This document shows, one piece after another, positions 18,410 through 22,549 of a DNA stretch of 22,549 bases. Where the stretch lies: NCBI GenBank assembly GCA_027858795.1, contig JAQICF010000119.1, positions 1-22,549 on the forward strand, read 5' to 3'. A model generated the notes under the pieces. The model worked only from the letters and a program-made list of their open reading frames with translations, was not told the origin of the DNA and did not search any database. This DNA is from Candidatus Delongbacteria bacterium. Its GTDB lineage: Bacteria > Delongbacteria > UBA4055. The position numbers were made by a program, and so were the translations under genes. The stretch's first letter is position 1, and each line of letters opens with the position of its first letter.

Positions 18410-18931
18410 TTATTCTTGCTCTTTCTTCTCTCTCAAAGCATCTAATGTTCTTGCTACTTTTGACATAGGTGCATTTAATACATTTGCAAGCATTGATAAT
18501 AGTGTATGCTTGGATGGAAGATCCTTGATTACCGACATCTTATCTTCACCATAAAATACTTTATCAAAAAGACAACCTTTGATCACAAGACTTTTATTCT
18601 TTTTTGCAAAATCAAAAAGAACTTTAGCTGCAGAAGAAGGATCGTCATATGCGAATGTTATTGAGTTTGGACCTAATAAGAGAGAATTAAAGTTTTCACT
18701 GTATTCTTCATCTTTCAATGCTAATTTAACTAACGTATTCTTATAAACTTTCATTTCAGAATTAGCTACTTTAAGTTCTTTTCTTAGTCTTGAAATATCC
18801 TCAACATTAATACCATCATATCTTGAAACATAAAATGCAGATGATTCAGACAATTTCTGCTTGATAACATTTACTATCTCTTGCTTTTCAAGAATTTGTT
18901 GTTTAATATTTTCATTTGTTACTTCAGCCAT
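18410..18931 (-). CDS. rplJ: 50S ribosomal protein L10
   Basis: 173-aa base of the ribosomal stalk; it binds 23S rRNA through its N-terminal domain and carries L7/L12 dimers on its C-terminal helix. Recognised by SSAFYVSRYDGINVEDISRL, the ELKVANSEMKVYKNTLVKLA block and the C-terminal NAPMSKVARTLDALREKKEQ helix. ATG start with Shine-Dalgarno CGGAG. It begins only 27 bp after rplA, so there is no room for the long structured leader that L10(L12)4 binds for autoregulation in E. coli and Bacillus; control must come from elsewhere, for instance the rplK-rplA part of the transcript. rplL follows. Confidence 0.97.
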   Translation of the reverse strand: MAEVTNENIKQQILEKQEIVNVIKQKLSESSAFYVSRYDGINVEDISRLRKELKVANSEMKVYKNTLVKLALKDEEYSENFNSLLLGPNSITFAYDDPSSAAKVLFDFAKKNKSLVIKGCLFDKVFYGEDKMSVIKDLPSKHTLLSMLANVLNAPMSKVARTLDALREKKEQE

Positions 18932-18958
18932 TTTTTACTCCGATTATAATTCTTCCAT

Positions 18959-19660
18959 TTAGCCTATACTAGAAATTATACTAGCTGGCTCAATATCATA
19001 AGCCAAACCCATAGTAGAAGATAAAGTTATTTTCTTTACATAAACACCTTTGGCGGCACTCGGTCTTAAAGCAATTATTTTTCTCATGAACTCTTGAATA
19101 TTCTCCTCCAGTTGGATTTCTTGAAATGAAGCTTTCCCAACACCAACATGAACGATTCCTTTCTTCTCAGTTCTAAAATCAATCTTACCTGCTTTAACTT
19201 CTTTTACTGCTGTTGCAACATCTGGTGTAACAGTTCCACTTTTGGGATTAGGCATCAATCCTCTAGGACCAAGTACCTTACCAAGTCGTCCGATCTTTCC
19301 CATCATATCCGGAGTTGCAATTATTACATCAATATCTGTCCAACCACCTTGTATTTTTTCCATATACTCTTCGAATCCTGCGTAATCAGCACCCGCTTCA
19401 AGAGCTTCTTTTGCTTTTTCTTCAGTAGCAAATACTAGAACTTTTACTTCTTTTCCTGTACCATGTGGTAGAGAAACAACTCCTCTAACAATCTGGTCTG
19501 CATGTCTAGGATCAACACCTAGATTAACTGCTAGTTCTATGGTTTCATCAAATTTCGCCGTTGCATTTGATTTACACCCCTCTACAGCTTTCTTAAGCTC
19601 TAGAGAAACTCTAACTGGAGTAGATTCTAGCATTTTTTTAAGTCTTTTCGATTTTTTCAT
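18959..19660 (-). CDS. rplA: 50S ribosomal protein L1
   Basis: 233-aa L1 stalk protein of the large subunit, which guides the deacylated tRNA out of the E site and often represses its own operon by binding its mRNA. Family signatures: [55 protein letters not shown] and the C-terminal [19 protein letters not shown]. Length is normal. ATG start with Shine-Dalgarno GAGGA. It lies 56 bp downstream of rplK, a gap long enough to hold an L1-binding stem, though I cannot identify one with confidence. Confidence 0.98.
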   Translation of the reverse strand: MKKSKRLKKMLESTPVRVSLELKKAVEGCKSNATAKFDETIELAVNLGVDPRHADQIVRGVVSLPHGTGKEVKVLVFATEEKAKEALEAGADYAGFEEYMEKIQGGWTDIDVIIATPDMMGKIGRLGKVLGPRGLMPNPKSGTVTPDVATAVKEVKAGKIDFRTEKKGIVHVGVGKASFQEIQLEENIQEFMRKIIALRPSAAKGVYVKKITLSSTMGLAYDIEPASIISSIG

Positions 19661-19716
19661 TTTATTCCTCTATGTTGTGTAACAAAAGATTTGCTCCGGC
19701 AATTATCGCATTTCTT

Positions 19717-20148
19717 TTATTTAACGCCTTTTACATTTACACCCATACTTCTGCATGTTCCTGCTATAATTTTCACAGCAGCATCGATGTCATTAGCATT
19801 TAGATCTTCCATTTTTGTTTCAGCTATCTTTTCTAATTGAGCTCTAGTAATTGTACCTACTTTATCTAAGTTTGGTACAGAGGACCCCTTCTCAAGCTTA
19901 AGTGCTTTTCTTATTAGGACTGATGCTGGTGACGTTTTCATTATGAACGTAAACGATTTATCTTGATAAACAGTAATTACAACAGGTACAACATCCCCTT
20001 GTTTATCTTGAGTTCTAGCGTTGAACGTTTTACAAAATTCCATAATATTAACACCCTTCTGTCCAAGTGCTGGACCGACAGGTGGAGCTGGTGTTGCTTT
20101 ACCGCCAGGTAATTGCAACTTGATAAAGCCAATAATTTTCTTAGCCAT
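19717..20148 (-). CDS. rplK: 50S ribosomal protein L11
   Basis: 143-aa protein of the GTPase-associated centre, which binds 23S rRNA and responds to translation factors and, in many bacteria, to RelA. Signatures: [20 protein letters not shown] then [17 protein letters not shown] at the N-terminus, and [20 protein letters not shown] at the C-terminus. Length is normal. ATG start with Shine-Dalgarno AAGGAT. It begins 31 bp after nusG, in one transcription unit with nusG upstream and rplA downstream. Confidence 0.98.
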   Translation of the reverse strand: MAKKIIGFIKLQLPGGKATPAPPVGPALGQKGVNIMEFCKTFNARTQDKQGDVVPVVITVYQDKSFTFIMKTSPASVLIRKALKLEKGSSVPNLDKVGTITRAQLEKIAETKMEDLNANDIDAAVKIIAGTCRSMGVNVKGVK

Positions 20149-20179
20149 GTTATATCCTTAATTTATTAAATTTAATGTA

Positions 20180-20710
20180 TTATTCGTATTTAACTTGAAG
20201 AAAATTCAGATCTACAGGAGTACTTCTACCAAAGATAGTTACCATCACTTTCAATCTCTGTTTTTCTTCATTGATCTCCCCAATAACTCCACTAAAATCA
20301 CTAAACGGACCGTCTACGATCTTAACAAAATCACCGATCTTATAAATATTTTCAACTTTTTCCTTACCTTCATTAGCTTTTGCCTTTTCAAGCATTCTAT
20401 CTACTTCTTTTCTTGATAGTTGCTGTGGTTTATTTTTAGGACCCACAAAATTGAGAACCTTAGTATTACTAAGAAGAAAATGCTCAATAATTCTGTTCAG
20501 GTGGCAATTTATGAAAATATAACCAGGGTAAAACAATCTAGTTTTCTTTACTTTTTTACCATTCCTCATCTGAACAACTTCCTCAGAAGGAACAAAAATT
20601 TCTTCAATTTCATTTTCGTAGTGTAATCTTTCGATCTCACTCTCTAGAAATTCTTTTGTCCTTAACTCTTCACCAGTAAGAACATGTAATATATACCACT
20701 TAGCACTCAA
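20180..20710 (-). CDS. nusG: Transcription termination/antitermination protein NusG
   Basis: 176-aa elongation factor that binds the RNA polymerase clamp and links it to Rho or ribosomal S10. Residues about 4-90 are the NGN domain (KWYILHVLTGEELRTKEFLE, FYPGYIFINCHL, VLNFVGPKNKP). Residues about 126-176 are the KOW domain (GDFVKIVDGPFSDFSGVIGE). The start is a TTG (20708-20710) with AGGAT (20716-20720) upstream; the encoded N-terminus begins directly with the NGN strand, and no ATG fits better. It follows secE by 22 bp and precedes rplK by 31 bp, the universal bacterial order. Confidence 0.97.
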   Translation of the reverse strand: MSAKWYILHVLTGEELRTKEFLESEIERLHYENEIEEIFVPSEEVVQMRNGKKVKKTRLFYPGYIFINCHLNRIIEHFLLSNTKVLNFVGPKNKPQQLSRKEVDRMLEKAKANEGKEKVENIYKIGDFVKIVDGPFSDFSGVIGEINEEKQRLKVMVTIFGRSTPVDLNFLQVKYE

Positions 20711-20732
20711 AATTTATCCTATTAATCATTAA

Positions 20733-20912
20733 TTATAAGAACATTCCCATCAACCAATTCAATACCTGGTCAGACAAAAAGACAAAGAGAACAAGAATCA
20801 ACGACATTCCTATTACTATCTTTGTTGAACCCCAAACTTCCGGCTTTTTAGGCCAACTTATAAGTTTCATTTCTGCAACTAATGATTTGAAATAACCTAT
20901 TACTTTTACCAT
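20733..20912 (-). CDS. secE: Preprotein translocase subunit SecE
   Basis: 59-aa inner-membrane subunit of the SecYEG translocon. It has the family layout: a short amphipathic N-terminal helix (VIGYFKSLVAEMKLISWPKK) with the conserved WPK motif, then one transmembrane segment (TKIVIGMSLILVLFVFL). I choose the ATG at 20910-20912, which has Shine-Dalgarno GAGG (20919-20922); a longer frame upstream would read into the tRNA-Trp gene. It lies 21 bp after tRNA-Trp. This minimal single-TM form is common outside the gammaproteobacteria. It supplies Sec export, which the T9SS substrates at the left of the window would also need. Confidence 0.97.
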   Translation of the reverse strand: MVKVIGYFKSLVAEMKLISWPKKPEVWGSTKIVIGMSLILVLFVFLSDQVLNWLMGMFL

Positions 20913-20933
20913 TCGAACCTCTAGTTTATTCTG

Positions 20934-21008
20934 CAGGCATTGAGGGATTCGAACCCCCGACACCCGGTTTTGGAGACCGGTGCTCTAACCAGACTGAGCT
21001 AAACACCT
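20934..21008 (-). tRNA. tRNA-Trp (anticodon CCA)
   Basis: On the minus strand the acceptor AGGTGTT pairs with AATGCCT (two G-U pairs), followed by discriminator G. The D-arm, the anticodon stem CCGGT/ACCGG with loop CTCCAAA (anticodon CCA) and the T-arm with GGTTCGAATCC are all present. CCA is not encoded. It lies between rpmG and secE, a position commonly occupied by tRNA-Trp upstream of secE. Confidence 0.97.
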
Positions 21009-21019
21009 GTAATTCAATT

Positions 21020-21169
21020 TTACTTTGTTTCTTTATGCATAGTATGTTTCTTGCAGAATTTGCAGAATTTCTTAAATTCTACTCTCGCTGAGTGAGTTGT
21101 TTTATTTTTATCTGTAGTATAATTTCTTCTTTTACACTCTGTACAAGCTAATGTTACTAATTCTCTCAT
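21020..21169 (-). CDS. rpmG: 50S ribosomal protein L33
   Basis: 49-aa zinc-ribbon protein of the large ribosomal subunit. It begins [20 protein letters not shown] and ends [15 protein letters not shown], with the four zinc-ligand cysteines C9, C12, C36 and C39 (the C+ form). The ATG at 21167-21169 follows Shine-Dalgarno GGGAG. It sits between tRNA-Thr(GGT), 27 bp upstream, and tRNA-Trp, 11 bp downstream. In many bacteria tuf occupies this stretch; here it is absent. L33 next to secE is itself common. Confidence 0.97.
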   Translation of the reverse strand: MRELVTLACTECKRRNYTTDKNKTTHSARVEFKKFCKFCKKHTMHKETK

Positions 21170-21196
21170 AACTACTCCCTACGATTCTTTTGTAAG

Positions 21197-21269
21197 TGCT
21201 TACTAGCAGACTTGAACTGCTGACCTCTTCCTTACCAAGGAAGTGCTCTGCCGCCTGAGCTAAGTAAGC
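21197..21269 (-). tRNA. tRNA-Thr (anticodon GGT)
   Basis: On the minus strand the acceptor GCTTACT pairs with AGTAAGC, discriminator A. Anticodon stem CTTCC/GGAAG with loop TTGGTAA gives anticodon GGT. D- and T-arms (CAGTTCAAGTCTG) are normal. CCA is not encoded. A strong terminator hairpin lies only about 8 bp upstream of its 5' end, which separates it from the tRNA-Gly gene. Confidence 0.97.
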
Positions 21270-21277
21270 AGACTGCG

Positions 21278-21314
21278 AAAAAAAAGTGCAAGCCTAATTT
21301 TTATCAAACTTGCA
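21278..21314 (-). terminator. Strong intrinsic terminator inside the tRNA cluster
   Basis: On the minus strand TGCAAGTTTGAT (21314-21303) and ATTAGGCTTGCA (21298-21287) pair over 12 bp (three G-U pairs) with an AAAA loop, followed by C and eight T (21285-21278). It lies between tRNA-Gly and tRNA-Thr(GGT). The other direction also ends in a T-rich stretch (ATTTTTATTTTC), so it may be bidirectional. Confidence 0.75.
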
Positions 21315-21330
21315 ATTTTTATTTTCTTTT

Positions 21331-21405
<75 letters not shown>

Positions 21406-21424
21406 TTGACTAATTTATATGTTT

Positions 21425-21511
21425 TGTGGGCCAGGATGGGTTCGAACCACCGTAAGCATACGCTAACAGATTTACAGTCTGCCTCCTTTAGCCACTCGGA
21501 CACTGACCCAC
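21425..21511 (-). tRNA. tRNA-Tyr (anticodon GTA)
   Basis: On the minus strand the acceptor GTGGGTC pairs with GGCCCAC (one G-U), discriminator A. The anticodon loop CTGTAAA gives anticodon GTA, and there is a long class II variable arm (AGCGTATGCT), as expected for bacterial tRNA-Tyr. Length 87 nt. CCA is not encoded. Confidence 0.97.
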
Positions 21512-21515
21512 AACG

Positions 21516-21589
21516 TGCTAATAGAGGGACTTGAACCCCCGACCGGCTGATTACAAATCAGCTGCTCTATACAACTGAGCTACATTAGC
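21516..21589 (-). tRNA. tRNA-Thr (anticodon TGT)
   Basis: On the minus strand the acceptor GCTAATG pairs with TATTAGC (one G-U), discriminator A. Anticodon stem GCTGA/TCAGC with loop TTTGTAA gives anticodon TGT. Only four bases separate it from tRNA-Tyr. It is the first gene after the promoter at 21607-21637. CCA is not encoded. Confidence 0.97.
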
Positions 21590-21606
21590 ATTCGTTTTAC
21601 GGATTG

Positions 21607-21637
21607 CAAAGATAAATGTATTTCTTTTAATTGTCAA
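21607..21637 (-). promoter_or_regulatory. Strong promoter of the tRNA / ribosomal-protein cluster
   Basis: On the minus strand a perfect TTGACA (21632-21637), a 17-bp spacer and TATCTT (21609-21614) form a near-consensus sigma70 promoter. The -10 extends to TATCTTTG (21607-21614), which matches the Bacteroidota -7 consensus TAnnTTTG exactly. Transcription would start about 10-12 bp before the 5' end of tRNA-Thr(TGT). Confidence 0.85.
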
Positions 21638-21701
21638 GCTATTTTTAAAGATTTTTAAAATATTTTTTCTAAGAGTTTAAAAAGTATCCTATTCAGGCTG
21701 A

Positions 21702-22549
21702 TCAAAATTCTGTTTTTAAAATATTACCTTTGTAATTAATTGTAACTGTAGAGTCAGTTAAACTCAATATTTGTAGGTCATCCATTGGGACAAATATTCT
21801 TTTTCTTATTTCAGATTTATCTAAACCTTTACCAGCTCTTTTTGTTGATTTTGCAACTTGACTAACGTAATCAAGGTACTTTTTCCCTTTGTTAGAGTTA
21901 TACACTTTAGCTTTCGAAGCATTAATGTTAATTATAATCGATGCTAAGACAACTAACAAAACTAATAGAAGATACTTTAGCTGATTTGTAGATTTAGATT
22001 TAGATTCTGATTTTGGCTTAGAGGCTTGTACCTCTAGTATTTTTTTTGAATTCTTAGTAAATTTTTCAAATTCATTTAGTGAAACAGCCCTTCTATAGAA
22101 TGTTTCAGCTTGTTTTATCATGTTTGCTAGTTTGGCTTTATGTTCTTTTTTTGTATTTGAGGATGAGTCGATCAGATATTTAATAAAATCATCTATTATC
22201 TTTTTTTTGGAATTTATTTTTTCATCTTTTTTAAATTTGTCTAAATTTAAATTATTAAAATCATTAGTTTTTTGAGATTCCGAAATAATAAATTCTGAAC
22301 CTTCTCTAATTATTTGAAGATCTTCTTCCCAAACGTAACCTTTTAAAGCATCGACTTCAGTAGTAAGATAAGTCAGAATTCTATCCTTCTTTTCTGAAAC
22401 AGCAACTTTAAATTTTTCTTCGATCAAATCTAAAATATCTGATGCCGAATCAAATTTATTATAATTTTCAGAGTCTAATAATTTTTCAATATCAACGAAT
22501 TGTAGATCAAGCACTTCCTTCTCTTTGATCGTAAAATAAGACTTTATTT
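21702..22549 (-). CDS. Unrecognised single-pass membrane protein, 5' end probably outside window
   Basis: I do not recognise this protein. The frame stays open to the right edge of the window (the edge codons read IKSYFTIKEKE), and the first internal start, a GTG at 22512-22514, has a purine-rich stretch too close for a good Shine-Dalgarno, so the true start is probably beyond 22549. Numbered from that GTG (270 aa): residues 1-175 are hydrophilic, Lys/Glu-rich and helical, with a Ser/Lys tract at 166-176 (KPKSESKSKS). Residues 180-198 are one transmembrane helix (YLLLVLLVVLASIIINI). About 70 residues follow, ending in a beta-rich segment (DDLQILSLTDSTVTINYKG). A cytoplasmic N-terminal region with an extracytoplasmic tail is likely from the Lys-rich flank. 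It lies 112 bp upstream of the first tRNA gene, with no terminator that I can see between them. Confidence 0.7.
   Translation of the reverse strand, partial: IKSYFTIKEKEVLDLQFVDIEKLLDSENYNKFDSASDILDLIEEKFKVAVSEKKDRILTYLTTEVDALKGYVWEEDLQIIREGSEFIISESQKTNDFNNLNLDKFKKDEKINSKKKIIDDFIKYLIDSSSNTKKEHKAKLANMIKQAETFYRRAVSLNEFEKFTKNSKKILEVQASKPKSESKSKSTNQLKYLLLVLLVVLASIIININASKAKVYNSNKGKKYLDYVSQVAKSTKRAGKGLDKSEIRKRIFVPMDDLQILSLTDSTVTINYKGNILKTEF

Noticed and set aside
18054..18554. 166-aa open frame on the plus strand, antisense to rplL and rplJ
   Set aside because: It lies wholly opposite two certain ribosomal protein genes, is Ser/Ala/Thr-rich from reversed codons, and has no independent support.
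18932..18958. L10 ribosomal leader upstream of rplJ
   Set aside because: Only 27 bp separate rplA and rplJ, too short for the known leader structures.

Overview
The window looks like a chromosomal segment from an AT-rich, Gram-negative-type bacterium of the FCB superphylum (Bacteroidota, Cloacimonadota, Ignavibacteria, Delongbacteria and relatives). The evidence is two secreted proteins ending in type IX secretion (T9SS/Por) sorting domains with the NYPNPFN signature, a beta-prime subunit with an SI3-like insert in the trigger loop, tRNA genes without encoded CCA, and a tRNA promoter reading TTGACA-N17-TATCTTTG, which contains the Bacteroidota -7 consensus TAnnTTTG. The NYPNPFNPTTEI form of the sorting domain is more typical of FCB lineages outside Bacteroidota proper, but the phylum is an inference. 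Every gene I can support is on the minus strand, so transcription runs from high to low coordinates.

Right part (about 8970-22549): the transcription/translation cluster. In transcription order it holds the end of an unrecognised membrane-anchored protein, then tRNA-Thr(TGT), tRNA-Tyr, tRNA-Gly, a strong intrinsic terminator, tRNA-Thr(GGT), rpmG (L33), tRNA-Trp, secE, nusG, rplK, rplA, rplJ, rplL, two terminator-like hairpins, rpoB, rpoC and a strong terminator. This is the widespread tuf-secE-nusG-rplKAJL-rpoBC arrangement, but tuf is missing from its usual place between tRNA-Thr(GGT) and tRNA-Trp/secE, and only rpmG is there. Both RNA polymerase subunits carry lineage-type inserts. Several starts are non-ATG (rpoB TTG, nusG TTG, probably rplL GTG), and the Shine-Dalgarno positions decide them.

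Left part (1-8970): accessory. Two T9SS-exported proteins sit in tandem: a 416-aa BNR/Asp-box beta-propeller-like protein, and downstream a 1372-aa multidomain protein (papain-like cysteine protease, then right-handed beta-helix, TPR-like segment and T9SS sorting domain). The pair is bracketed by two copies, in the same orientation, of a palindromic repeat. The left copy is complete (176 bp, with outer terminal inverted repeats and an inner core that folds like an integron attC site). The right copy has lost its outer right end, and a different palindrome lies at that junction. Left of this block is a 711-aa protein that joins transposase-type helix-turn-helix domains, and what looks like a decayed RNase-H-fold transposase domain, to a long TPR array. 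The window ends inside the 5' end of a secreted proline-rich protein.

The right part supplies core gene expression (polymerase, NusG, Sec translocase subunit, ribosomal stalk). The left part is likely for cell-surface or extracellular functions, flanked by mobile-looking repeats and next to a putative transposase-derived regulator. I see no rRNA, no CRISPR array and no intact insertion sequence.
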